A stretch of 28,942 bases of DNA from a bacterium (GCA_021839365.1 JAKCBB010000005.1:1-28942), one strand, 5' to 3'; positions 1 to 7,975 are shown, counted from the first letter of the stretch. Made by a program: numbers and translations. Notes: generated by a model not told the origin, from the sequence alone.

Positions 1-590
1 AGACGACTACTCTCGGAAACGATTAACTTATTGGTTCTCGGGGTAAAGTTGATTACTTTTACCGAAAGCTCCTGACCGACGAACTGCCTTAAGGCTTCGA
101 TCATTTTAATCTTATTACCCTCGGTATCCTGCGGGTAGTGCTCCGGTGAGAGTTGGGAAGCGGGGAGAAAGGCCTGTACGCCCAGGAGATCCGCGATAAG
201 TCCGCCGCTGTTGGAGGAAATTATCTTAACCTTGACAGGCTCCCCGTCATCCCTAAGGTCTTTTATCTCCTGCCAAGCCTTTTGCTTGCTGGCCTCGGAA
301 AGAGAGAGTTCTATAAGTCCGTCCATTCCTTCTCTTACGGCAACTTTCGCGCTCACGGTGTCGCCCGGATTAAGTTTTTTTAATATGTCCCGCGAGTTGG
401 ACAACTCCGATCCGCGTATCGCCCCTAGTCCCACCCTGGGAACGTCAAAATACGCTCCTTTATTGGACTTTTCTATAAGCCGGGCCTCGACAATATCCCC
501 GGCTTTTAAAAGAGGCATTAAGTTCGGTTCAGCTTTTAAAACCTTGAGTTCGTAAGCCTCTCCCTTTTTGGCTGTAACTGTCTGCTGCAT
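1..590 (-). CDS. rpsA: 30S ribosomal protein S1, N-terminal part (cut by window edge)
   Basis: Minus-strand frame open from the window edge to an ATG at 590 (another in-frame ATG at 599). About 196 residues are visible and the C-terminal S1 repeats lie outside the window. The protein reads as tandem S1 OB-fold repeats, with segments such as LKAGDIVEARLIEKSNKGAYFD, GLGAIRGSELSNSRDI, KKLNPGDTVSAKV, LIADLLGVQAFLPASQLSP and LRQFVGQELSVKVINF. S1 binds mRNA on the small ribosomal subunit. There is no SD; a TATAAT hexamer (601-606, read on minus) ends one base before the first ATG. Transcription would therefore start downstream of ATG 599, which favours ATG 590 with a 3-4 nt leader. Family call is firm; the exact start is inferred. 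Confidence 0.88.
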   Translation of the reverse strand, partial: MQQTVTAKKGEAYELKVLKAEPNLMPLLKAGDIVEARLIEKSNKGAYFDVPRVGLGAIRGSELSNSRDILKKLNPGDTVSAKVAVREGMDGLIELSLSEASKQKAWQEIKDLRDDGEPVKVKIISSNSGGLIADLLGVQAFLPASQLSPEHYPQDTEGNKIKMIEALRQFVGQELSVKVINFTPRTNKLIVSESSR

Positions 591-600
591 AGCCTGCATT

Positions 601-606
601 ATTATA
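601..606 (-). promoter_or_regulatory. -10 box for rpsA (near-leaderless)
   Basis: TATAAT on the minus strand just upstream of rpsA. No good -35 is present at 16-18 bp (CAGTTG at 17 bp is poor). The usual 6-7 bp from -10 to +1 puts the start of transcription inside or just before the second ATG. The region is shared with the divergent promoter at 616-644. Confidence 0.45.
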
Positions 607-615
607 TAAACACGA

Positions 616-644
616 TTGAAAATCAACTGTTTTGGCGCTATACT
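616..644 (+). promoter_or_regulatory. Sigma70-type promoter for the MBL-fold gene and gyrA
   Basis: TTGAAA (616-621), 17 bp spacer, TATACT (639-644). The predicted start near 651 leaves a leader of about 12 nt without an SD before the ATG at 663. No other promoter is seen before gyrA, so both genes are probably transcribed from here. Confidence 0.7.
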
Positions 645-662
645 ATACAAGTATATAAACGT

Positions 663-1217
663 ATGGTCATCACCCCTCTTAAAAACGGCGGGCTTAAATG
701 CCAAGTTTCGGATTTCTCCATTTTAGTGGATCCTTCGGTATCGGCCCGCGGAGACATAGTCCTTCTGACCGGATCCGGTCTTCCCCTTGAGACCGGGGCT
801 GACGAAACGATAAATACCGCCGGAGAGTATGAGATTAGCGGAATCCGCATCCGCGGAATTCAGGCCGGAAGTTCGTCGGATAAAAACATCCGCGTGGTCT
901 ATGTCGCGGAACTGGACGAGATCAGGCTTTGTTTCCTAGGCGGACTATCCGTACCGCTTTCCAGCGAAGAGTTGGATAAACTCGGGGAAATAGATATCCT
1001 TTTTCTTGTTTCCGGAAAGTCGGGTCTGGAAGAAAAAGCCGCCGCTAACCTTATAAAGGAAATCGAACCGAAAGCGGTTGTCTTCACGGTTAGCGATAAC
1101 GCGAAAGCTCTTTCAGCGGCGCTGGGCCAGAACCCGGAGGAGGTGGATAAGTTTACGGTAAAAAGCAAAGACCTGAACGAAGACACCCGTAAAGTAATGA
1201 TATTTAAATCGGAATAA
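663..1217 (+). CDS. Degenerate metallo-beta-lactamase-fold protein (UlaG/COG2220-like)
   Basis: A 184-residue protein resembling the metal-dependent hydrolase (Lactamase_B_3/UlaG-like) fold: a first strand pair (VITPLKNGGLKCQV / FSILVDPS), then TINTAGEYEISGIRIRGIQ, and a LGEIDILFL strand where family members carry later metal ligands. The catalytic HxHxDH motif is absent, and there are no histidines where zinc ligands are expected. It is therefore probably non-catalytic or uses another site. Family members are usually 210-240 residues, so this one is slightly short. Its TAA overlaps the gyrA ATG by one base (TAATG), suggesting translational coupling. Function unknown; the fold call comes from pattern recognition only. 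Confidence 0.6.
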   Translation: MVITPLKNGGLKCQVSDFSILVDPSVSARGDIVLLTGSGLPLETGADETINTAGEYEISGIRIRGIQAGSSSDKNIRVVYVAELDEIRLCFLGGLSVPLSSEELDKLGEIDILFLVSGKSGLEEKAAANLIKEIEPKAVVFTVSDNAKALSAALGQNPEEVDKFTVKSKDLNEDTRKVMIFKSE

Positions 1218-3658
1218 TGGCGGATAATAACACCGGAAAAATTGAAGAAGGAGAAAATATCGAGAAGCGCGAGATAACCGCGGAGCTCCGCGAGTCTTAC
1301 CTTGATTATGCGATGTCGGTCATAGTCGGCCGCGCCCTTCCTGACGCGCGCGACGGCTTGAAGCCGGTTCATAGGAGAATTCTCTGGGCGATGTGGGATG
1401 ACGGGCTGACCCACAGTGCCAAAACCCGCAAGTCAGCCAACGTGGTCGGCGCGGTTTTGGGACGCTACCACCCGCACGGCGACTTAGCGGTATATGACGC
1501 CTTGGCCCGCATGGCGCAGGATTTCACTTTGCGTTATCCGCTTGTCGATGGACAGGGAAACTGGGGATCGATAGACGGAGATTCGCCGGCGGCTATGAGG
1601 TACACGGAATGCCGCCTTTCGCGCATTGCCGGAGAGCTCCTTGCGGATATAGAAAAAGAGACGGTAGATTTTATGGTTAACTACGACGGCACGAGAGACG
1701 AGCCTGCCGTTTTGCCCGCCAAGATTCCGAATCTTTTAATTAACGGCTCGGACGGAATAGCTGTCGGCATGGCTACGAAGATCCCTCCCCATAATTTAAG
1801 CGAAACGCTCGAAGCCGCCTCCTATCTTATTAAGCACCCGGACTCGACCTCGGAAGATTTAATGAAATTTATCAAGGGCCCGGACTTTCCGACAGGCGGG
1901 GTTATTTACGACAGAAAAAAAATAAACGAAGCGTATATTACCGGTCGGGGAGCAATAACGGTGAGAGCCCTGGCTGAGGTTGATGAAAAGAAAATAATAA
2001 TCACAGAAATCCCGTATCAGGTTAATAAGGCGGAACTTATAACGAAGATTGCCGAGCTTGTGCAGGATAAAAGAATCGAAGGAATAAGAGATTTGCGCGA
2101 CGAATCAGACAAGGACGGATTGCGCATCGCTATCGACTTAAAGTCCGACGCCATTCCACAGAAGGTTCTTAACCAGCTTTGGAACTATACGGACCTGCAG
2201 AAGGATTTTCACATGAACGTCCTTGCTTTGGTTGACGGATTGCGTCCGCAAATCCTTTCGATAAAAGACGCGCTTTCGGTTTTTGTTTCCCACCGCCGCG
2301 TAGTGGTCCGCCGCAGAGCGGAATTCGACCTGAAACAGGCTAAGGCGCGCGCGCATATTTTGGAAGGTTTGGCTAAAGCGCTTTCGGTAATCGATAAGAT
2401 AATCGAAACGATTAAAAAATCAGAGGACAAGGAGGACGCTCACGCGAACCTAATGAAGAAGTTCGACTTAAGCGATCTGCAGGCGACCGCCATCTTGGAG
2501 ATGAGGCTGCAGACCCTGGCCGCCCTTGAAAGACAAAAGATAGAGGATGAGCTTAAGGAAAAAATGAAGCTTATAAAAGACCTTGAGCTGCTATTGAGGA
2601 GCCCCGAGAAAATAGACGGCGTTATAGAGAGCGAATTCTCCGAGACAAAAGAAAAATTCGGAGACGAGAGGCGAACCAAGGTGGTCGAGGGCGGGTTGAA
2701 AGAATTCACTACCGAAGATCTAGTCCCCCAGGAAGACACGATTATCACCATGTCCGCTGACGGATTTATAAAAAGGCTTCCTCCGGACACATTCAAGGTT
2801 CAGAAACGGGGAGGCAAGGGAATAACCGGAGGATCGTTCGATGACACGGGCGGACTGGCGCATTTCTTAAGCGCGCAAACGCACGACAATATTCTTTTCT
2901 TCACTTCCGGAGGAAAGGTTTTCCAAACGAAAGTTTACGAAGTTCCGGTAGCAAGCCGTACCAGCAAAGGGAAAGCCATACACAACTTTTTAGAGATTCC
3001 CGCCAATGAAAAAGTAAGCGCGATAATCGCTTACAGTGACGACAAAAAGAAGATGGAGGGGTGTTTGACGATGGTTACCGCTCATGGCGTGATCAAGAAA
3101 ACGCCGCTTGAAGAATTTAGCAATGTAAGGAAAAGCGGGATAATCGCCATTAATTTGAAGAAGGACGACGAGCTCCACTGGGTCAAGCTTGTTAAAACCG
3201 GAGATGAGATAATACTTGCCACCCGCAAAGGGCAATCGATAAGATTTAAGGAAAAAGATGTGAGGTCTATGGGCAGGACGGCTGCCGGAGTAAGGGGGGT
3301 CAGCTTAAAATCTGGAGACGGGATCAGTTCGTTTAATGTCGTAACCCCGGAAAATAAAAGCGGAAACTTCCTGGTGATAATGTCCAATGGATTCGCCAAA
3401 TTTACTCCATTGAAAGAATACCGTTTACAGTCCCGCGGGGGGAAGGGAATATTGACCGCTAAGGTTACCGGAAAGACCGGCGAGGTTGTTTCGTCCCATG
3501 TTATCACCGACGAAAAGGAGCTCTTGGCTATCTCTGAAAAAGGGCAGATTATCCGAACTGGTTTAAAGAGCATCCGCACCACCGGCCGCTCCGCTCAGGG
3601 AGTAAGAATTATGCGCGTCGAGGAGGGAGACAGTCTTGCGGGAACGGTAGCGTTATAG
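1217..3658 (+). CDS. gyrA: DNA gyrase subunit A
   Basis: Complete 813-residue type IIA topoisomerase A subunit that introduces negative supercoils with GyrB. Visible features: winged-helix breakage-reunion core (DARDGLKPVHRRILWAM, about 43-59), the quinolone-pocket helix (YHPHGDLAVYDAL, 84-96), the catalytic tyrosine in AAMRYTECRLS (Tyr129), a coiled-coil gate (about 380-490), and a C-terminal beta-pinwheel. The GyrA box QKRGGKG at 529-535 identifies gyrase rather than ParC; pinwheel-blade copies recur (e.g. SRGGKGI). Leucine occupies the position of E. coli Ser83, while the Asp87 equivalent is kept. The start overlaps the upstream stop. No gyrB or parE is in the window. Confidence 0.97.
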   Translation: MADNNTGKIEEGENIEKREITAELRESYLDYAMSVIVGRALPDARDGLKPVHRRILWAMWDDGLTHSAKTRKSANVVGAVLGRYHPHGDLAVYDALARMAQDFTLRYPLVDGQGNWGSIDGDSPAAMRYTECRLSRIAGELLADIEKETVDFMVNYDGTRDEPAVLPAKIPNLLINGSDGIAVGMATKIPPHNLSETLEAASYLIKHPDSTSEDLMKFIKGPDFPTGGVIYDRKKINEAYITGRGAITVRALAEVDEKKIIITEIPYQVNKAELITKIAELVQDKRIEGIRDLRDESDKDGLRIAIDLKSDAIPQKVLNQLWNYTDLQKDFHMNVLALVDGLRPQILSIKDALSVFVSHRRVVVRRRAEFDLKQAKARAHILEGLAKALSVIDKIIETIKKSEDKEDAHANLMKKFDLSDLQATAILEMRLQTLAALERQKIEDELKEKMKLIKDLELLLRSPEKIDGVIESEFSETKEKFGDERRTKVVEGGLKEFTTEDLVPQEDTIITMSADGFIKRLPPDTFKVQKRGGKGITGGSFDDTGGLAHFLSAQTHDNILFFTSGGKVFQTKVYEVPVASRTSKGKAIHNFLEIPANEKVSAIIAYSDDKKKMEGCLTMVTAHGVIKKTPLEEFSNVRKSGIIAINLKKDDELHWVKLVKTGDEIILATRKGQSIRFKEKDVRSMGRTAAGVRGVSLKSGDGISSFNVVTPENKSGNFLVIMSNGFAKFTPLKEYRLQSRGGKGILTAKVTGKTGEVVSSHVITDEKELLAISEKGQIIRTGLKSIRTTGRSAQGVRIMRVEEGDSLAGTVAL

Positions 3659-3727
3659 AACCCGAACCATAAACCGCGAGCCGTTAATCTGAAGCGTATT
3701 CATGCGTGTACGGCGGCGATCCCTCTT

Positions 3728-3756
3728 TTGATATTTGCGTTTTGATTTACTAATAT
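3728..3756 (+). promoter_or_regulatory. Promoter for solute-binding protein/pilin operon
   Basis: TTGATA (3728-3733), 17 bp, TAATAT (3751-3756). The predicted +1 is at about 3762-3764, only 4-6 nt before the ATG at 3768, so the mRNA is nearly leaderless and has no SD. Confidence 0.65.
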
Positions 3757-3767
3757 AGTAAGCAACC

Positions 3768-5060
3768 ATGCCGCTACAGTTCACTAAACAGCAGTGGATC
3801 ATTGTTGGGATAGCCGGATTCGTAGTCCTGTTTTTTATTTTGGTTTTTTTAAATATTCTCCCCGGCCTCCGGAATAATAACAAGGTAGAAACCCTTACTT
3901 TCTGGGGGACGGAAGATCCCTCGGCCTGGGCCTACACCATTTCCTCTTTTTCCAAACTGCATTCGGGAATAAAGATAAATTATTTTCAAGTCAGTCCGGT
4001 GGATTTCCAAAACCGTCTTATTAACGCTCTGGCGTCCGGAACCGGACCGGACATAACGGAAATAAATAATAAGCGGCTTTACGAATCGCGCAGTATTTTA
4101 ACGCCCGCCCCGGCGAACGCGGTTACCGCGGTCCAATTAGACAATCTTTTCCCGCAAACGGTCAGCCGCGATTTTACGTACAATAATAAGATTTACGCCG
4201 TGCCTGCGTATCTGGACACGCTTGTCCTAATCTACAATAAAAATCTTTTTAATCAGGCTGGCATAGCTTTGCCTCCCAAGACCTGGAGCGCGTTCGTCTC
4301 GGACGCGATGGCGATGCGCATCTTAAGGAACGGAAAAATAGTAAGGGCTGGAACCGCGATGGGCGGAACCAGCCAAAGCATCTCAAGGGCAAGCGACGTG
4401 GTGAGCCTGCTTATGGAGCAATACGGAGTGCCGATGATAGACAGTAGCGGGTATGTTGATTTTTCCGGATCTGGAGCGGCGCAGGCCGTCGCGTTATACA
4501 CGCAGTTTTCTGATCCAAGAAGCCGTTATTATACATGGAACGACTCAATGGGAAGCGACGTAACCGCTTTTGAAAACGGCAGGGTCGGCATGATTATCGC
4601 TTACGCCTCGGATCTGGCGGATATAGAATCGGCGATTTCCAACGGAAGTTCCGGCGTCAATGTGGGGGTCGCGGCCGTTCCCCAGGCGAATCCGGCTAAT
4701 ATAGTAAATTTCCCCGACTACTCCGGCATAGCTGTTACGAGAACGGCGAAAGACCGTCTTGGCGCGTGGGAGTTTGCCGACTTTGCGGCGACCGATGTCA
4801 TGAGCGCGGCCGCTTTCGCTAATCAAACCTCTCTTCCTCCAGCGTTGCGCGTGCTTATCGCGCAGAACTCCGCGAATTCCAGTATTGCGGGAATATTCGC
4901 CTCGCAATCCTTAACGGCGCAAGACTGGACCGAACCGAACGCGTCGTCTGTTGGCGCCGTTTTCGATACGATGATACAATCAATAACAAGTAACCAGTCG
5001 GACGTAAGCAGCGCGATCGATAAAGCGCAAGCCTCAATCGCCGCGCTGTTCCAAGGATAG
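3768..5060 (+). CDS. Membrane-anchored extracellular solute-binding protein (family 1/8-like)
   Basis: A 430-residue periplasmic-binding-protein-like protein. Residues about 10-32 form one hydrophobic helix (WIIVGIAGFVVLFFILVFL) with no lipobox cysteine, so it should stay membrane-anchored with the binding domain outside. Family-like features: the opening strand ETLTFWGTEDPSAW, the region LINALASGTGPDITEINN, the hinge-side PAYLDTLVLIYNKNLFNQAGI, and a late segment FENGRVGMIIAYASDL. Such proteins normally deliver sugars or oligomers to ABC permeases, but no permease or ATPase gene is nearby; instead two pilin-like genes follow 3 nt downstream. The ligand cannot be predicted. Confidence 0.8.
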   Translation: MPLQFTKQQWIIVGIAGFVVLFFILVFLNILPGLRNNNKVETLTFWGTEDPSAWAYTISSFSKLHSGIKINYFQVSPVDFQNRLINALASGTGPDITEINNKRLYESRSILTPAPANAVTAVQLDNLFPQTVSRDFTYNNKIYAVPAYLDTLVLIYNKNLFNQAGIALPPKTWSAFVSDAMAMRILRNGKIVRAGTAMGGTSQSISRASDVVSLLMEQYGVPMIDSSGYVDFSGSGAAQAVALYTQFSDPRSRYYTWNDSMGSDVTAFENGRVGMIIAYASDLADIESAISNGSSGVNVGVAAVPQANPANIVNFPDYSGIAVTRTAKDRLGAWEFADFAATDVMSAAAFANQTSLPPALRVLIAQNSANSSIAGIFASQSLTAQDWTEPNASSVGAVFDTMIQSITSNQSDVSSAIDKAQASIAALFQG

Positions 5061-5063
5061 GAC

Positions 5064-5357
5064 ATGCATCATTTATTAGCGTCATTCGCGCCGGTAGTCC
5101 CACAATGCGGACCCTTCGATTGCAACTGGACCTATTTCAACCAGCTTATCTCCAACATCCTGGAGGATCTGGCTTATGTAGTCGTTCCGCTCGGAGGACT
5201 GATGGTCGTTTACGGCGGATTTTTAATGCTTACCTCAGGCGGCAAACCGGCTCAAATATCTAAGGGCAAGAATACGATAATCGCGGCGATCGTCGGCAAT
5301 GCGATAGTCTTCGGCTCGCTGGCGATAGTCAATCTAGTAAAATCTTTTTTTGGATAA
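5064..5357 (+). CDS. Type IV secretion (VirB2/TrbC-like) pilin-family protein
   Basis: A 97-residue protein with two hydrophobic helices (about 36-58 and 70-95) joined by a short polar turn, LTSGGKPAQISKGKN. This turn, with a GG followed by basic residues, is typical of the T4SS pilin-like family common in Patescibacteria. It begins 3 nt after the solute-binding gene and ends 6 nt before a longer paralogue, so the three form one operon. Two cysteines (PQCGPFDCNW) lie in the N-terminal extracytoplasmic segment and could form a disulfide. No VirB4/VirD4 ATPase is in the window, so a role in DNA transfer or a surface appendage is inferred only. Confidence 0.7.
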   Translation: MHHLLASFAPVVPQCGPFDCNWTYFNQLISNILEDLAYVVVPLGGLMVVYGGFLMLTSGGKPAQISKGKNTIIAAIVGNAIVFGSLAIVNLVKSFFG

Positions 5358-5363
5358 TTAGAT

Positions 5364-5822
5364 ATGAGTAAAATTTTCTTTAACAAAGACAAAGCATTAG
5401 TTAGATCAATAGCAACAGCCGCCCTCTTTATTTTGTTTATATTTAGTAATGTCGGGGTTGTGTTAGGTCAGCAAGGACAGCAAATGCAGGAACCAAGCGC
5501 GCAATCAAATCAAATGCAGGAACCAAGCGACAGTGGCACGCTTCAAATCAATCCACCCTCGATAGGCGGAAATCAACTTCCCGGCAACGCTTTCGATTTA
5601 TTAAACCAGGTAATTAACTTCCTTACTTTGAAGATAATGCCGATCGTTATCTCAATGGTAATCTTGTGGGCCGCATATTTATTTTTAACTGCCGGAGGAG
5701 ATCCGAAGAAAATAAACACCGCCAAACAGGCTTTGTTTTGGGCGATAATCGGCGCGGTGGTTATTATAATCGGCCAGGGGATAATTCTGGTTGTAAAAAG
5801 TTTCTTTGGCTTATCGTCTTAA
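5364..5822 (+). CDS. Type IV secretion pilin-family protein with signal peptide
   Basis: A 152-residue paralogue of the preceding gene. It has an N-terminal signal-like segment (basic start, hydrophobic 17-35, then VVLGQ), a Q/S/P-rich linker, and two membrane helices (about 85-110 and 123-147) joined by LTAGGDPKKINTAKQ, the same turn motif as the other two pilin-like genes. The linker holds a 19-bp perfect direct repeat (5481-5499, 5511-5529) encoding QMQEPS twice. It is the last gene of the operon that starts at 3768. No plus-strand terminator is obvious; the strong hairpin downstream belongs to the opposite strand. Family call good, exact role unknown. Confidence 0.72.
   Translation: MSKIFFNKDKALVRSIATAALFILFIFSNVGVVLGQQGQQMQEPSAQSNQMQEPSDSGTLQINPPSIGGNQLPGNAFDLLNQVINFLTLKIMPIVISMVILWAAYLFLTAGGDPKKINTAKQALFWAIIGAVVIIIGQGIILVVKSFFGLSS
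5481..5529 (+). repeat. 19-bp direct repeat inside pilin linker
   Basis: CAAATGCAGGAACCAAGCG occurs at 5481-5499 and 5511-5529, 11 bp apart and in frame (30-bp period). It is the type of sequence prone to slippage and linker-length variation. Confidence 0.8.
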
Positions 5823-5834
5823 GGCCTAGAAACG

Positions 5835-5927
5835 AAGAAAGGAAAAGCCCCGCAGACAATTCATTGTCTGCGGGGCTTGGAAGGTACACGCGACAGGTCA
5901 TTACTGGCCTGCGTTTGTGAAAGGAGC
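5835..5927 (-). repeat. 93-bp direct repeat, copy A (gene 3' end + terminator)
   Basis: Identical over 93 bp to 6890-6982. It holds the last eight codons of the 5901 gene (APFTNAGQ), the stop, and the downstream hairpin. Exact identity extends outside the coding region, so it reflects recent duplication or gene conversion rather than protein-level conservation. Confidence 0.9.
5845..5878 (-). terminator. Intrinsic terminator of the 5901-6788 gene
   Basis: Perfect 16-bp stem (5845-5860 with 5863-5878) closing on a 2-nt centre. Read on minus it is followed by TTTTCCTTTCTT. It starts 23 nt past the stop codon and is identical to the copy at 6900-6933. Confidence 0.85.
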
Positions 5928-6788
5928 CGGTTGCCAGGTGATGATTGCCTGACCGCCTCCCACCCGTTCCAAGGTGAATGACTGAACGGGGTAATTCGCC
6001 AATTCCTTATACGGCGCGGTTGCACCGTTAGCGAATATCACCCTCGTTCCCGTTGTTGCGTTGTCGATCCTATAGTACCACCCAAGAGGTACTTGGGTGT
6101 TTGGATCGAATACTGGGGACGGCGAACCATCCGCCGGTAGCGTGATGGTTGCTGTATAAACCTGACCGACTTTTGTAACAGAAACCCCGCTTTCTATCTT
6201 TGGAATGTTCCCGTTCAAAACCGCCGCTATGCCGTTGTCTACCTTTGGCAGGAGATTGGTTAATGCGGCCCGGCTCTTCGGAAAGTATGGAGCTACCAGC
6301 ATAAGCACGATTAAAGCCATTGCAATTCCATTAACCGAACGTCGCGTTCCTCTTGCTGGTCCGATTGCGCTGGATGCCGCAAGGTAGCTGGATGCTAGAA
6401 ACAATGGCGGGACGGCTCTAGCCTCGACGTGGAAAATGTATACCAACACACCCGCGCCGAGTTCTGCGACCAAAACCCTTCCAACCAGCTCCTTGTATCT
6501 TGCTCTAAGAACTAAGGACCCTACTGGCCATACTACTATAAGTAGCGCGAATGTGAAGGCTGCCAACACTAGAGTTATAAGGTTTGTCGCTAACGTTAGT
6601 TTCACGACAACTGCTACCAACCATAAAACCGCGAACACCGACACGATAAAGAGAAGCCGCCTGATTACTGTGGTGTATGCGATAACGATGCGCCTTGTTG
6701 CCGACGACTCAGATCCGACTTGGCGGGAAACGAAACCTGCGACTTTTGCGGCAAAAGCTTCGAGCCAGCCGCTGGATCCGCTATTCAT
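5901..6788 (-). CDS. Polytopic membrane protein with duplicated C-terminal domain
   Basis: A 295-residue protein, not recognised. The ATG at 6788 is chosen because AGGAGG lies 6 nt upstream; the frame is open further up but without such a signal. About five hydrophobic segments lie between residues 42 and 170 (e.g. LLFIVSVFAVLWLVAVVV, LITLVLAAFTFALLIVV, IAMALIVLMLVAPYF). A non-membrane C-terminal domain of about 85 residues then begins TATITLPADGSPSPVFDP and ends APFTNAGQ. That domain is shared with the next gene upstream on the strand (6956-7975). It has its own promoter (6843-6871) and terminator. GC content and SD use differ from the core genes, suggesting accessory origin. Confidence 0.75.
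   Translation of the reverse strand: MNSGSSGWLEAFAAKVAGFVSRQVGSESSATRRIVIAYTTVIRRLLFIVSVFAVLWLVAVVVKLTLATNLITLVLAAFTFALLIVVWPVGSLVLRARYKELVGRVLVAELGAGVLVYIFHVEARAVPPLFLASSYLAASSAIGPARGTRRSVNGIAMALIVLMLVAPYFPKSRAALTNLLPKVDNGIAAVLNGNIPKIESGVSVTKVGQVYTATITLPADGSPSPVFDPNTQVPLGWYYRIDNATTGTRVIFANGATAPYKELANYPVQSFTLERVGGGQAIITWQPAPFTNAGQ
6102..6152 (-). repeat. 51-bp identical block, copy A
   Basis: Identical to 7151-7201. It encodes the start of the shared C-terminal domain (ATITLPADGSPSPVFDP region). Between this block and the 93-bp repeat, the two genes are clearly diverged (174 vs 168 bp). Confidence 0.9.
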
Positions 6789-6842
6789 TTGAATCCTCCT
6801 TTGCAGCTTGCGAGCTGATACCAATGTCCAGAAACTAAGAAT

Positions 6843-6871
6843 GTAATAACATTGTTTCATATCCTTATCAA
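6843..6871 (-). promoter_or_regulatory. Promoter of the 5901-6788 gene
   Basis: On the minus strand: TTGATA (6866-6871), 17 bp, TATTAC (6843-6848). The leader is about 50 nt and ends with AGGAGG before the ATG. It lies just after the terminator of the upstream paralogue, so this gene is a separate transcription unit. Confidence 0.6.
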
Positions 6872-6889
6872 GGAAAGCATGACTTTTTA

Positions 6890-6982
6890 AAGAAAGGAAA
6901 AGCCCCGCAGACAATTCATTGTCTGCGGGGCTTGGAAGGTACACGCGACAGGTCATTACTGGCCTGCGTTTGTGAAAGGAGC
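6890..6982 (-). repeat. 93-bp direct repeat, copy B
   Basis: Identical to 5835-5927. It spans the last codons and stop of the 6956-7975 gene plus its terminator. Confidence 0.9.
6900..6933 (-). terminator. Intrinsic terminator of the 6956-9013 operon
   Basis: Second copy of the 16-bp perfect stem (6900-6915 with 6918-6933), followed on minus by TTTTCCTTTCTTT, 22 nt past the stop of the 6956-7975 gene. Confidence 0.85.
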
Positions 6983-7975
6983 TGACTGCCAGACGACCTT
7001 AGCAGTTCCTCCGCCTGGAAGCGACAGCGAGAACCCTTGTCCAGGATGTCCGCCTTGTTGGACGGGAGAAACCGTCCCATCGCTCCAGTGCGCCATCGTC
7101 CCTGACGGCGCATCAACAACGTACCACCATCCGGGCGGTACATGTTGCCCTGGATCGAATACTGGGGACGGCGAACCATCCGCCGGTAGCGTGATGGTTG
7201 CCGTGCGCGACGGAGTTGCGGCAGCCGAGACGACGTGTTCCGCTTTCGCGAGAACCGCCGCTCCACCGCCGTTGACCAACGTCCCCGCGCCGGTTATAGC
7301 CAGAGCTAGAACACAGAGACCAACGCCTGCCTTTTGCAGGTGTGGTTTCTTCAGTAAAGCCCCGGCTCCCCAAAAGCCGATTAGAGCGACTGCCGCTGGC
7401 CAGAAGACGTTCGGCCAGCTGAAGAAGCTCTTAATCCTCTCCCAGAACGGAGATTGTTGAGTCGCCGGAGGGTCTCCGATCACCGCCGCCGCAAGCGCAT
7501 GCGCTGCGGCAACGTTATTGGTTACTCCCCGCAACTCGGACTCCAGTTCGTCGAGGTCTTTTTGGGTGTACCCGTTCTTGTGGGTCTTAACGAAGTTGTT
7601 GAGGTCGTTATTGACCTCAACAGTTGCCTGATCGTCTAATTGCTGGACGAACTGCGCAACTTCCACCTTCGCTCCGACCGCAGACGGGTTTAGTGCCTGA
7701 CCAACCTGCAGATCTTGCATGACCTGCTGGCGGGCTATCGCCGCCGAAGTGAACGGCATTGACCGCGCGATTGCCGGACCCAGTGTTGCCGCGAGAAAGA
7801 AAACAGCCGCCGCGCCGGCTATCCAGGCATGGCTCCTAGGAATGTTCTTCCATAAGAGCCAGCCGATGACGCCGAACGTGATGCCCGCGAGAAGCGCGGT
7901 AAAGAACCCAACCAGTCCCCACATCGTTGCGAGGACGGCGATTCCGAGGACTGTTGCGATTACAAGGTCGATCAC
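6956..7975 (-). CDS. Membrane protein with the same C-terminal domain, paralogue of 5901-6788
   Basis: A 339-residue protein, not recognised. The start is GTG at 7975, in a GTGA overlap with the upstream stop, so translation is coupled. Hydrophobic segments lie at about 1-22, 24-42, 50-72, 190-212 and 216-236. A charged, mostly helical stretch (about 75-185, e.g. QFVQQLDDQATVEVNNDLNN, KDLDELESELRGVTNNVAAA) sits between the membrane pairs. The C-terminal 85 residues (ATITLPADGSPSPVFDP...WQSAPFTNAGQ) match the 5901 gene, with 51-bp and 93-bp blocks identical at the DNA level. Last gene of a three-gene operon with 7972-8577 and 8561-9013. Confidence 0.75.
   Translation of the reverse strand: MIDLVIATVLGIAVLATMWGLVGFFTALLAGITFGVIGWLLWKNIPRSHAWIAGAAAVFFLAATLGPAIARSMPFTSAAIARQQVMQDLQVGQALNPSAVGAKVEVAQFVQQLDDQATVEVNNDLNNFVKTHKNGYTQKDLDELESELRGVTNNVAAAHALAAAVIGDPPATQQSPFWERIKSFFSWPNVFWPAAVALIGFWGAGALLKKPHLQKAGVGLCVLALAITGAGTLVNGGGAAVLAKAEHVVSAAATPSRTATITLPADGSPSPVFDPGQHVPPGWWYVVDAPSGTMAHWSDGTVSPVQQGGHPGQGFSLSLPGGGTAKVVWQSAPFTNAGQ
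7151..7201 (-). repeat. 51-bp identical block, copy B
   Basis: Identical to 6102-6152; start of the shared C-terminal domain in the 6956-7975 gene. Confidence 0.9.

Noticed and set aside
153..555. Plus-strand open frames at 153-383 and 211-555
   Set aside because: Antisense to rpsA, which has clear S1-domain sequence.
5835..6982. The 93-bp repeats as insertion-sequence ends or a CRISPR
   Set aside because: They are direct repeats covering gene 3' ends and terminators, with no transposase between and only two copies.
5928..7150. Diversity-generating retroelement
   Set aside because: No reverse transcriptase or template repeat is seen in the window, and the divergence is not limited to adenine positions.
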